64,000 nt of DNA from Isoptericola halotolerans (lineage in GTDB: Bacteria; Actinomycetota; Actinomycetes; Actinomycetales; Cellulomonadaceae): positions 415,067-479,066 of the forward strand of contig NZ_JABEZU010000004.1 of assembly GCF_013149785.1 (NCBI RefSeq). Direction: 5' to 3'. Positions within the stretch are counted from its first letter, which is position 1, and the number at the start of each line of letters is the position of its first letter. The translations under genes and the position numbers were made by a program. This document shows positions 26,325-34,101 of the stretch, piece after piece. The notes beneath the pieces are model-generated. The model did no database searches, was not told where the DNA came from, and worked only from the letters and a program-made list of their open reading frames with translations.

Positions 26325-26728
26325 GACTTCGCCGGTGCACCTACTGTGAGAGCCAGGTCGACGTCGATGCTGGTCCCCACATCCACGACCCGAAGGAGTG
26401 TCAGGACTGCGGGGACGTGTTGCTCGCGTCTTCGTTCCCCCGTCATCCGTCGAGTCTTGACGGACGACGGCACCAGTGCGCGCGCTGCATCCGCCTGGCC
26501 CGCGATGTCGAGGCCGTGCAAGAGCACGTCCTCGACCAGGGAGAGCGCAAGAGGGAGAACGACCTGCTCCGCGAGCATGGATACGCGTGGCGGATCGGCA
26601 AGGACCGGGACCTGATCCTGTTGTCTCCATCTGGAACATGGGTCGACCGATCTCGCGCGTTGATCGAGGTCGGGGAACGGAGCGACGAACCGCAGTGGGT
26701 GGAGACGCATCCGCTCGACGAGTGGTAA
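26321..26728 (+). CDS. Small protein with zinc-knuckle cysteines, unknown function
   Basis: A 135-residue ORF starting at an ATGA overlap with the AbiEi-like gene. Three CxxC pairs, CTYC (6-9), CQDC (28-31) and CARC (53-56), suggest two zinc-binding knuckles in the first half; the second half is a basic helix (EHVLDQGERKRENDLLREHG) and a short beta-rich end. I do not recognise the family. Occupying the place where a type IV toxin would be, it could be an unrelated toxin-like or regulatory partner, but nothing in the sequence proves this. Confidence 0.5.
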   Translation: MRLRRCTYCESQVDVDAGPHIHDPKECQDCGDVLLASSFPRHPSSLDGRRHQCARCIRLARDVEAVQEHVLDQGERKRENDLLREHGYAWRIGKDRDLILLSPSGTWVDRSRALIEVGERSDEPQWVETHPLDEW

Positions 26729-26874
26729 CCCCGTAGGGACCACGGCACGGTCGGATGTCACCTGGCAGCGCAAAGCAGCCCAGGCGCCCCAGGTCAGTTG
26801 TCACCCACCCATCCAGCGAGCTCTCGACTCGGAAGGCGTGCCCAAGGCGGACATGATTTGGGAGGATGCGACAC

Positions 26875-27738
26875 GTGGCAAGCGAACATGTGAAGGTGGC
26901 GGTCGATGGGGACGACATGGTCCTTTGGAAGGAGGCCGCGACGCGGGTGCGGCTAGCTCAGGCCACGTTGGATCAGCTCGGGGACCCGGCTCCCGGAAGT
27001 GGACTTGCCCAGGATGACATGCGCTGCAACGGCCCATACATCTCCGACTCGGTCAGGGGCCATCTTGATGCTGCGCTCGACAACCTGACTTTGTGGGCGA
27101 ACGTGGTGGCGCCGAGGGTGTTCATCAAGGACGTGCCAGTCGAGAACCCTCCCCGCCCGTACTTCACGCTCGCGCGTGCTGGGTTGGAGTCGGCAGCTCA
27201 AGCGGTCTGGCTCCTTAGCCCTCAAGAGCAGGATGAGCGCATTGCCCGGCATCTGAGGCTGGCGGTCAACGACCTCGAGGAGATGCGCCGTACCGCCCGG
27301 CTCGTCGATTCAAGCGCCGAGGAGGCTGTCAAGGAAAGGATCGTGGCTGTTCGAGACACGGCTGGGGGGCCAATCAAGGTGGCACCGAACTATCTCGACA
27401 TGGTGCGCGCCGCTGCGAACCTCGGTGGCCTTGAGCCCGACGACGCTGAAGCGCTGTGGCGGACCGCGTCGGCCGCGGCCCACGGCAAACTCTGGTTCCT
27501 TGAAGCCACCTACAGCACCGACCTCGGCGAGGAGTTCTCGGCGGGCCGGTTCCGAGCGGTACGGCGACCCGATGCCGGAACGATCTCCACCGTGGTCACA
27601 CTGGCCACGGAGGTCACCGAGCGTGCCGTCGTCCGATACGCGCTGATGCTGGGCGCCCCGTTGGAAAGGATCACCCAGCGCGCGGTCGAGCAATTGAGGA
27701 AGAACCTGCCCCGGACCGTGACTCCAGCACCAGAGTGA
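26875..27738 (+). CDS. Hypothetical helical protein
   Basis: A 287-residue, mostly helical soluble protein. GTG 26875 is chosen because GGGAGG lies nine bases upstream; the ATG at 26866 touches that site and cannot be used. Visible stretches include HLDAALDNLTLWANVV, YFTLARAGLESAAQAVWLL, RHLRLAVNDLEEMRRTARL and WRTASAAAHGKLWFLEATY. The RTASAAAHG segment is like the conserved SAxxH motifs seen in DUF5677/HEPN-like proteins of actinobacteria, but I cannot assign it. It is intact within a stretch of frameshifted genes. Confidence 0.6.
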   Translation: MASEHVKVAVDGDDMVLWKEAATRVRLAQATLDQLGDPAPGSGLAQDDMRCNGPYISDSVRGHLDAALDNLTLWANVVAPRVFIKDVPVENPPRPYFTLARAGLESAAQAVWLLSPQEQDERIARHLRLAVNDLEEMRRTARLVDSSAEEAVKERIVAVRDTAGGPIKVAPNYLDMVRAAANLGGLEPDDAEALWRTASAAAHGKLWFLEATYSTDLGEEFSAGRFRAVRRPDAGTISTVVTLATEVTERAVVRYALMLGAPLERITQRAVEQLRKNLPRTVTPAPE

Positions 27739-28117
27739 CCCGGTCCGGTACGGGAACCACGCTCATTGAGCATGCCGGCGCCATGGACGCGGAAGCGATG
27801 AGTCGGAGGTTCACGTGGCTGCCATCGAACTCGTGGCTTGCTTGACTGCCTCGGGACCCGAACTCTCCGTCTAGCGCTTCTGCCACCCGGCCGGGCAAGT
27901 CGAACGTGATCCGAGCGGCGAGCCGTTCACGCCACATCAGCGCATCCGCGCGGGCAAGGCCCGGGACAGGATGGTCGGACTCGGTCAGCTGCAACGTCTC
28001 GATCCCGCTGACGTGGGCGAGGACGCACCCGGTGGTGGCGTCGTTTGGCTCGGCGAACATCGACAACGCGACTCGCGCCATCCGCTCACCCTGCATCGTC
28101 TCCGCCAGTGTCGCCAT
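27671..28117 (-). pseudogene. DprA-like N-terminal remnant
   Basis: The first ~85 residues (GERMARVALSMFAEPNDATT, GCVLAHVSGIETL, VPGLARADALMWRERLAAR) resemble the N-terminal helical domain of actinobacterial DprA-type DNA-processing proteins. The Rossmann-fold core that binds DNA is absent: after about residue 88 the frame continues into unrelated sequence and stops at 27671, overlapping the end of the preceding gene. GAGAGGA precedes the ATG. I read it as a truncated gene; a small standalone protein cannot be excluded. Confidence 0.45.
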
Positions 28118-28303
28118 GATCGGTGTCCTCTCGGTCCCAGTTCACCAACGAGGTACACGCCCGCGCACCGAGAGGTTCCCTCTGTCAGAGCACGGTCGTA
28201 GGCTGGAGGGTGAGGCTGTTCTTCAGCTACGCGGGTCCTGTGAGACAGCGCCTTCGAGGGCACTCGGTCCATAGCCGCCTCCACGACGGAACACCGTCGC
28301 GCC

Positions 28304-28669
28304 ATGACGAGGCTCCGCACATCTGTAGCACTCAGCGTCCGAGGCTACGGCGTACTCCGCTACGCACCCACCAACTTGCTTACCGACGCCATCCGCACCA
28401 GACGCGGCCTCAAATGGGTGTCCCCGCGATGCTCTTGGCCGTTCCTTATCTCTACGCCGCGACGATCTGCACCCCGATCGTCAACGAGGGCGGTCCCGGG
28501 TGCCTCTACCTGTTGGTCCTGCTGTTCGTCTGGAACGCCTTCAGGTTCCACTGGATCGGACCGGTCAGTCTCCTGCTCATGGCGAGCCCTGCTACTCGCG
28601 TCCGGAGAACGCATGCCTGAACCACGAGCGACGGTGGCGCGTCTCCGGGCATCGCCGGCCTCCTCGTGA
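28304..28669 (+). pseudogene. Small membrane protein (actinobacterial 'sulfate permease-like'), frameshifted
   Basis: Three frame segments together match a small two-helix membrane protein common in actinobacteria: VLRYAPTNLLTDAIRTRRGL from frame 1, GVPAMLLAVPYLYAATICTP and LYLLVLLFVWNAFRFHWIGP from frame 2, and RALLLASGERMPEPRA from frame 1 again. The first shift is one missing G in a GGG run near 28414; the second an extra base near 28582. The family is often labelled sulfate permease without evidence. Confidence 0.55.
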
Positions 28670-28719
28670 CAACCTAGACACTGGCGGAAGCTGGAGGTAT
28701 GCACTGACAGGAGGGCTCG

Positions 28720-29721
28720 ATGCGGCGCGTGAGAGTTGGTCGGCACGATGTCGGGGTTTCAGAGGTGCTTCCCTCCTACTGGCACTTGGCGGCTGAACGG
28801 CAGCACGTATATCACGCGAGGTTGCGTGGTGAACCTGGTCCGTGGACCGATGACGCTGTTCTCTTGAAATATCGCTTTACTAACGCCTATCGCGCCGCCG
28901 ACCGCGTGTCACAAGATCTGATACGGGTCGCATACGAGGGTCCTCAGGACCCCGAGAACCTCGTCATGCGTGTTCTGCTATTTCGCTTCTTCAACAAGCC
29001 ATCAACTTGGGACTCGCTGGAGTCTAGATTCGGCCAGATCACAACATCAACATTCGACGTCGATGCCTACAGCAAGGTTCTCGACGCAAAAATTGCGAGC
29101 GGCGACAGAGTCTACTCTGCGGCCTACATTGTTCCACCCCCGCCGTTCGGTGCGGCTCGGAAGCACCGCAACCATCTGTTGCTAATCGAGCATATGATGC
29201 GTTCCGGGGTTGCCGCACAGGTCGAGCATGCTGGTACTCTTCGCCAAGTGTTTGAGACGATTCTGGCCTTTCCTTCACTCGGCCCCTTCCTCTCGTACCA
29301 GCTAGCAATTGACCTCAACTACACCTCGGTGATCGACTTTGATGAGAACGACTTCGTAGTGCCCGGGCCGGGCGCACGCAGTGGCATCGCGAAATGCTTC
29401 CCGCAGCTCAACGGCGTTTCTGCGGAAGACGTCATCCGATGGATGGTCGACACGCAACAGGTACAGTTCGACCAAGAAGGGATCGAGTTCGACGACCTGT
29501 TTGGGCGGTCCTTGACACTCATCGACTGCCAGAATCTGTTCTGCGAGACCGACAAGTACGCGCGAGTGATGCATCCCAACGTGCGCGGAGTCGGAAACCG
29601 CAACAGGATCAAACAGCAGTTCGCACCTAAGGGTCCTCCGACAAGGCCCTTTTTCCCGCCAAAGTGGGGAATCAATCAACGGGTATCGGACCGGTCGAGC
29701 GCGCTCGCGACACCTACCTAG
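28720..29721 (+). CDS. 5-hmdU DNA kinase helical-domain protein (thymine pyrophosphorylase-like), putative DNA base modification
   Basis: A 333-residue helical protein that matches, nearly end to end, the family named for the helical domain of 5-hydroxymethyl-dU DNA kinases, related to alpha-glutamyl/putrescinyl-thymine pyrophosphorylases with a DNA-glycosylase-like fold. Characteristic stretches: YWHLAAERQHVYHARLRGEP, YRFTNAYRAADRVSQDLIR, DRVYSAAYIVPPPPFGAARK, IDLNYTSVIDFDENDFVVPG, PGARSGIAKCF and LIDCQNLFCETDKYARV. No P-loop kinase domain is attached. AGGAGGG precedes the ATG. In phages such proteins act on hydroxymethyluracil in DNA. It is convergent with a thymidylate-synthase-family gene. 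Codon use is AT-richer than the core chromosome. A role in making or sensing modified thymidine is inference from family and neighbours. Confidence 0.75.
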   Translation: MRRVRVGRHDVGVSEVLPSYWHLAAERQHVYHARLRGEPGPWTDDAVLLKYRFTNAYRAADRVSQDLIRVAYEGPQDPENLVMRVLLFRFFNKPSTWDSLESRFGQITTSTFDVDAYSKVLDAKIASGDRVYSAAYIVPPPPFGAARKHRNHLLLIEHMMRSGVAAQVEHAGTLRQVFETILAFPSLGPFLSYQLAIDLNYTSVIDFDENDFVVPGPGARSGIAKCFPQLNGVSAEDVIRWMVDTQQVQFDQEGIEFDDLFGRSLTLIDCQNLFCETDKYARVMHPNVRGVGNRNRIKQQFAPKGPPTRPFFPPKWGINQRVSDRSSALATPT

Positions 29722-29731
29722 GCTGTCGGGC

Positions 29732-30721
29732 TCAGTGCTGCATACGTTGAGTTCGTCCGAGATATTCGCGTGCTGCGGCACCAAGTCTGCCGTTCCCAAG
29801 CCCGGCCAACTTCTCCTCTATAAGCTCCGCAGTGGCTCCACCCTGCGCCGCCCAATACAGATCAATCATCCGAATGTATGCGAGCAGGAGTGGGTCGGTG
29901 AGTTTGCAGTTGAGCACCGAAAGCTCTTGGCCAGACCGGATGCCGGCCTCCAGCCGCATCCACTCGTCCCACGCAGCAGACGTATCCTCCCAGTCTGTAT
30001 CGAACTGCGGGTGTTCCGCCTCGCCTGACGTGGCCCGATTCGGTTGACTGGCTAAGAGACGTGAAGCCCTGTCGAAGTGGCGCGCGTAGAGATGCAGGGA
30101 GGAGCTAAAAAAAACCAGTCGGCCAGGCACGCAATTGAGCCACCGCGCCATCACCTCAAGCAGCAGTGTCCACTCGAAGGCGTTGATGCCGGAGAATCCC
30201 CACCATATGTCGGTGCTGCGCGCAGCAACGTGGAGGTCGAGACGCCCGTCCCTCATGAGGAAGTGAAGCCAGTTGTTGCACGGGATGTCCCGACTCTCAA
30301 CGAAGTCGCGATCCGGATCGTAGATGCTGGCGACGGCCCGGCGCGAGAGTGGGTCTTCCCGGAGAATCTTCACGATCTCGACGAGTTGGTCTATGCCATT
30401 CCAGTTTCGAAGCCGCGGACCGTAACCAGCACGCCACGATAGGCCGTCGTCTGAGAAGTCGATCGCTCGCTCTAGATAGGCGCTGAGTAAGCTCAAGTCG
30501 TTTCGGCCCGCGATCACCCACATGCTCTCCGCGATCGAGGCAAAAACGTTGTTGTTTCGGTGGGGGAGTATCACGTAGCGGGACCGAATGTCGGATACCT
30601 CGACAAGCCGCGCCCGCAGCTCTCGGGTCCGCTCTCCGCGGACCTCAACAGGGTCTCCTGAGTCAACAACGGCGCGCAACTCGGCTAAGAAGGCTTGCTC
30701 CACACCTCGATAGACAGCCAC
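29732..30721 (-). CDS. Thymidylate synthase family protein (dUMP methylase or hydroxymethylase)
   Basis: A 329-residue ThyA-fold protein. The catalytic residues align with E. coli TS at conserved spacing: Cys148 in DIPCNNWLHF, Arg168-Ser169-x-Asp171 (phosphate/dUMP binding), Asn180 (with a one-residue insertion, GFSGIN) and His210-x-Tyr212 in SSLHLYARHF. The usual PCH is PCN here, and QF is HF. Because Asn180 is kept, the substrate is probably dUMP, not dCMP. Whether it methylates or hydroxymethylates cannot be read. It is not the housekeeping thyA type. It begins six bases after the thymidylate kinase-like gene, so the two form one operon, convergent with the hmdU-kinase-domain gene. Confidence 0.85.
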   Translation of the reverse strand: MAVYRGVEQAFLAELRAVVDSGDPVEVRGERTRELRARLVEVSDIRSRYVILPHRNNNVFASIAESMWVIAGRNDLSLLSAYLERAIDFSDDGLSWRAGYGPRLRNWNGIDQLVEIVKILREDPLSRRAVASIYDPDRDFVESRDIPCNNWLHFLMRDGRLDLHVAARSTDIWWGFSGINAFEWTLLLEVMARWLNCVPGRLVFFSSSLHLYARHFDRASRLLASQPNRATSGEAEHPQFDTDWEDTSAAWDEWMRLEAGIRSGQELSVLNCKLTDPLLLAYIRMIDLYWAAQGGATAELIEEKLAGLGNGRLGAAAREYLGRTQRMQH

Positions 30722-30727
30722 TATGGC

Positions 30728-31354
30728 TTACCGATTCTGAACTCGGCCAGCAAGTCCGCGATCCAGAAGTGTCTCAGTCACAAAGGAGTATGTCTCTTCT
30801 TCGTCCGCCATCGGAACAACAACCGCGGACTCAGCATGTTCCTCCAAGAGTGCTCGATAGCCGGCCTGCACGCCCGGTGCGTTGTTCGAGTCGAGGTGGT
30901 GGGGTTCGAGGAATACAAAGACGATAGACGGCTTGATCGGTGACCAGATAGTGTCGATGAGTTCCCTGAAACTCGACTCCGGGAGTCCTGACTGCTTCAC
31001 TGGTCCGCCGTACCAGCCGTAAGCGAGAGTGGACCACCACCAACGATCCAGAATCAGAGATTGCTTCTCCGCAGCTCTCTTGAGACCAGGCACAGACTCC
31101 GCATGGCACGCGAGGTGCGCTAGTTGCTGAGCGAGGCCGGACGTAGGCTTCTCGTCAGGGGTCTCGCCCTCCAGTGCTCTGTACACCCGTTCGGTGAACG
31201 TGGTGAAGCCGCTTGGCATGTGAGCGAACACTGTGGACCCAGTGTCGACTGAGCCTTGGAGGCGGTCGAGCTGCGTCGACTTACCGGTCTGATCGAGGCC
31301 CTCAAACACGATGACGGCACCCGAGCGGATGGTGAGACCAGCCTTGGCCATCAT
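30728..31354 (-). CDS. Thymidylate kinase family protein
   Basis: A 208-residue P-loop kinase resembling dTMP kinases: Walker A GLDQTGKST (19-27), FEGLDQTGKSTQLDRLQG at the start, the DR motif in ILDRWWWSTLAYGWYG, and VFVFLEPHH where the nucleotide/LID region begins. It lacks a clear LID arginine cluster, so the substrate may differ from dTMP. AAGGAG lies before two adjacent ATGs (31354 and 31351); the second has better spacing. It is first in an operon with the thymidylate-synthase-family gene and divergent from the zinc-ribbon/TIR/SLATT operon, with about 65 bases between. With its partner it could make a modified thymidine nucleotide. Confidence 0.8.
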   Translation of the reverse strand: MMAKAGLTIRSGAVIVFEGLDQTGKSTQLDRLQGSVDTGSTVFAHMPSGFTTFTERVYRALEGETPDEKPTSGLAQQLAHLACHAESVPGLKRAAEKQSLILDRWWWSTLAYGWYGGPVKQSGLPESSFRELIDTIWSPIKPSIVFVFLEPHHLDSNNAPGVQAGYRALLEEHAESAVVVPMADEEETYSFVTETLLDRGLAGRVQNR

Positions 31355-31407
31355 CAGCTCCTTCTCTCCACACAGCGTGGCTCCCGGGACGTGTCAGAGG
31401 TCACCCC

Positions 31408-31419
31408 TATGATCAGGCT
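31408..31419 (+). promoter_or_regulatory. Leaderless promoter of the zinc-ribbon/TIR/SLATT operon
   Basis: TATGAT at 31408-31413 is an excellent -10 box and ends six bases before the ATG at 31420, predicting a leaderless mRNA. No clear -35 is visible. Confidence 0.5.
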
Positions 31420-32226
31420 ATGGGACGGCACCGGGGTCACGAGGGAAGTGCGGCGGCGCGTCGCCCTGGCGACCCGTGGCGCGAGCTCCCTGACGCTGGC
31501 CGCGGCTACCTGTCTGTCTACTTCTCCGAGCCCCTCGCACGATGGCCAGTTCGGGAGATTACCCGACCTGCGGACAATAAGAGCGACCCAAACATTGAGA
31601 CCGGAACCTACGGTCTGTTCTCTACGTGCGAGCCGTCCATGCGAAACCGGATCGTTCTCGATGGCGCGTCCACCATCTTCTTCCTCACGACACGTAAACC
31701 GCACCAGGGGAGAGTGATCTCCGGGTACTACCACGTTGGCTGGTACACGGAAGGTACTCAGGGTGCGGTCAACCGTGACTATGCCCTCGCCGCCGACAAG
31801 TTGCACTTCATCGACCCCATCCTTACGAGCGATCTGGCTGAGTCGCTGGCAGCCATCTGTTCCACGCGGTTCCGTACGATGAAGCCGATCGATATTGAGA
31901 CTGTGGCGGCTCTTCGCCGGATATGCGATGAGCGCCCTGACCGCACGGCCGAATACTTGGGCGAGATCGAGCGGGTGGAAGCTTTTGCGCGTGCTCGATC
32001 CGGCTGCGCGTACCCTTCGTGGGGGCGGGAGGGTGGATTCAGCTGGTCAGACGCTCCCGACTACTACCAGACAGACGCTGAACTCTCGAAGGTGCCCAAC
32101 AGTTCCAGGAACCGCAAGTGGCGATGCCGAGAGTGTGGATATCTCATTAAGAGCGGCGCGCTGCTGAAGAAGTGTCCGTTGTGCAAACAGATGGCAACGC
32201 TCGCTCCTGCCGAGGAGGGCGCATGA
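31420..32226 (+). CDS. Zinc-ribbon protein of unknown function, first gene of TIR/SLATT operon
   Basis: A 268-residue protein. The N-terminal ~130 residues form an alpha/beta domain (YLSVYFSEPLARWPVREITR, TYGLFSTCEPSMRNRIVLDG, STIFFLTTRKPHQGRVISGY, YHVGWY) that may be PUA/EVE-like, a fold used to read modified bases; this is only an impression. The middle is helical. The C-terminus is a zinc ribbon WRCRECGYLIKSGALLKKC-PLC with two CxxC pairs. The stop overlaps the TIR gene start (ATGA). I do not recognise a named family. Its position suggests the sensor or specificity subunit of the system. Confidence 0.65.
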   Translation: MGRHRGHEGSAAARRPGDPWRELPDAGRGYLSVYFSEPLARWPVREITRPADNKSDPNIETGTYGLFSTCEPSMRNRIVLDGASTIFFLTTRKPHQGRVISGYYHVGWYTEGTQGAVNRDYALAADKLHFIDPILTSDLAESLAAICSTRFRTMKPIDIETVAALRRICDERPDRTAEYLGEIERVEAFARARSGCAYPSWGREGGFSWSDAPDYYQTDAELSKVPNSSRNRKWRCRECGYLIKSGALLKKCPLCKQMATLAPAEEGA

Positions 32227-32684
32227 CCCGTCGAGTCTTTATCAGTTACCAGCATGCCGATCAGATGAAAGCCCGTGGCTTGAACCTGATGACATACAAC
32301 ACGAACGTCAAGATTGACTTCACGGGGCGGCACCTGCTCGACCCGGTGAAGAGCCAGGACGCGGACTACATTAGCCGAAAGATCAAGGAACGGATCAAAG
32401 GGTCATCTGCGACGATCGTGCTCATCGGGAAGGAGACCTCCCAAAGCGAGTGGGTCGAGAAGGAGATCCAGTGGAGCAAGGAACAGGGAAAGGGCATCAT
32501 TGGCATCCGCATCGACCCCGGCGCGCCAGTCCCTGAAGGGTTGACAGAGTACGGCGCTGAGATTCTCGACTGGAATACTCCGGCAGATGTCAACCAGTTT
32601 GACGATGCCATCGAGCGAGCGATCACTGCGACAAGTCGCGGCAGGTCAATGCCGACCAACACGATGAGCACGTGCACGCGATGA
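32223..32684 (+). CDS. TIR-like protein (DUF1863/ThsB family)
   Basis: A 153-residue TIR-like domain without other parts. RRVFISYQHADQMKARGLN starts the fold; FTGRHLLDPVKSQDADYISR, SSATIVLIGKETSQSEWVEK and GKGIIGIRIDPGAPVPEGLT match the MTH538/DUF1863 family that includes ThsB of Thoeris anti-phage systems. ThsB proteins make a cyclic ADP-ribose-type signal from NAD+ on infection and trigger a separate effector. The ATG overlaps the upstream stop by four bases, and the stop overlaps the next start likewise, so all three proteins are translationally coupled. No SIR2-SLOG ThsA or macro-TM ThsA is present; the adjacent SLATT protein takes that place. Confidence 0.85.
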   Translation: MTRRVFISYQHADQMKARGLNLMTYNTNVKIDFTGRHLLDPVKSQDADYISRKIKERIKGSSATIVLIGKETSQSEWVEKEIQWSKEQGKGIIGIRIDPGAPVPEGLTEYGAEILDWNTPADVNQFDDAIERAITATSRGRSMPTNTMSTCTR

Positions 32685-33604
32685 ACGGCCACAGCAACTC
32701 CCACAGGCCAAGGAACATCAAGTTGCCCGTTATTCACGATGCGGCAAGCGACGCGTCTGGGCGCGGACAAACAACGTATGTTCGGCTAAGCGCCTCCCGG
32801 CTGGTTGCACTTCTAGTGGCAACGCTCGCCGCGGCGCTGGGCATCGCCATTGGAAGTTTTGACTTTTCTGGTCTTGTACTACTTCTCGCGTTCGTAGTAG
32901 CCGCACTAGCCGAACTAGCTTTGATCCGATTTCAGCCCGAACGCGACTGGTACGCCGGACGAGCGGTCGCCGAGTCTACGAAGACACTCGCGTGGCGGTT
33001 CGCCGTCCAGGGAGAGCCATTCGGCCCGAATCTCACTGAAGGTGATGCCGAGGCACTGCTTCGAACCCGAGTCAGCGAAGTTCTGCAACGTGGCAAGGAC
33101 CGAATCAACGTAGGTCCTGGCGATGCCGTCCTCACCGACAGCATGCTTGAACTCCGCCGATCGCCATTCTCCGCACGCAGGGGCGCCTACCTCGAACACA
33201 GGACAGAAGAACAGCGCATCTGGTACTCGTCCAATGCACGGAAGAACGAAGTCCGCGCCACAACATGGCGTTATGCTCTTCTTCTTGGCGAACTGCTCGC
33301 GATCGTAGCTTCGGCTCTTTCCCTAGGGCGTGACGAGCCCTTCGACTTCGCCGGTATCGTCGCCGCGTTCGTTGCAGGGGGAGCCGCCTGGCTGGCGATC
33401 AGGCAACACTCCCAACTGACGTCCGCGTATCGAGTGGCGGCAGGTGAACTTGCTGTTCAAGCAGACGTTCTCCGTGGAGTGAGTGCTGAGGACTGGCCGC
33501 AGGCGGTGGCGGACGCTGAGGAGGCGATCAGTCGTGAGCACACGATGTGGCTGGCTACCCGTGGTGAGGAGCCGTTGCCGCCTCCCCACATAGGTAGGAA
33601 TTGA
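32681..33604 (+). CDS. SLATT/DUF4231-type membrane protein, putative pore-forming effector
   Basis: A 307-residue membrane protein. ATG 32681 overlaps the TIR stop as ATGA. Two hydrophobic helices near the N-terminus (about 40-58, LVALLVATLAAALGIAIG; 62-82, LVLLLAFVVAALAELALI) and two more at about 198-238 (LLLGELLAIVASALSLG; FAGIVAAFVAGGAAWLA) flank a cytosolic segment ERDWYAGRAVAESTKTLAWR and YLEHRTEEQRIWYSSNARKN. The RxxEQxxWY pattern and duplicated 2TM units are typical of DUF4231/SLATT proteins, which are predicted pore-forming effectors in nucleotide-signal defence systems. Pairing with a ThsB-like TIR suggests that the TIR product opens it. Confidence 0.75.
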   Translation: MNGHSNSHRPRNIKLPVIHDAASDASGRGQTTYVRLSASRLVALLVATLAAALGIAIGSFDFSGLVLLLAFVVAALAELALIRFQPERDWYAGRAVAESTKTLAWRFAVQGEPFGPNLTEGDAEALLRTRVSEVLQRGKDRINVGPGDAVLTDSMLELRRSPFSARRGAYLEHRTEEQRIWYSSNARKNEVRATTWRYALLLGELLAIVASALSLGRDEPFDFAGIVAAFVAGGAAWLAIRQHSQLTSAYRVAAGELAVQADVLRGVSAEDWPQAVADAEEAISREHTMWLATRGEEPLPPPHIGRN

Positions 33605-34101
33605 TCGAGTTTTCGGGCGCAACTGAACATTCTGGCTTGGGGGTATTACATGGCCCGTCACGTTTCGAGATTACGGTCGACAACTCCGGTCTGCGCGCGG
33701 CCAACTCGGCTTGCCGGGGGAGTTCGGGCAATGTGCCGCGATGCGCTCTGCGGCTTCACGTTGGCTAGCGTACGGGCCTCATGTTTCCTGTCTAGGACCA
33801 CAAGGGGGACCAGACATCCTGCGACGCGTGGATTCAGGACAGAGCCCACTTGTAGCGACTGTCGGACCCGCGGCTGAAGGCCCTTGACCCGGTCTATCCA
33901 GACTCGCCTCGGGGTCTCATTCACGGTCCAGTCTGGGCACCGCGGGCTGGGTGCGTCACTCGTTGGGAGGCGCAGGCGACGTTGGCTGAGGGGGACCAAA
34001 TGGGGACCAAAACTATGCAAGCCATGCATTTCGTGACGTGCGCTGCATGTACTGAGCCCGGACACAGGCGGATTCCAGCCTCGACGAGGCCGTCTGGACG
34101 C
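33605..34101. other. Degenerate DNA without supportable genes
   Basis: About 500 bases with only short or antisense frames. It contains a tandem GGGGACCAAATGGGGACCAA near 33991-34010 and GC content lower than the core chromosome. It separates the TIR/SLATT operon from the truncated gene on the minus strand and probably holds deleted-gene debris. Confidence 0.5.
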
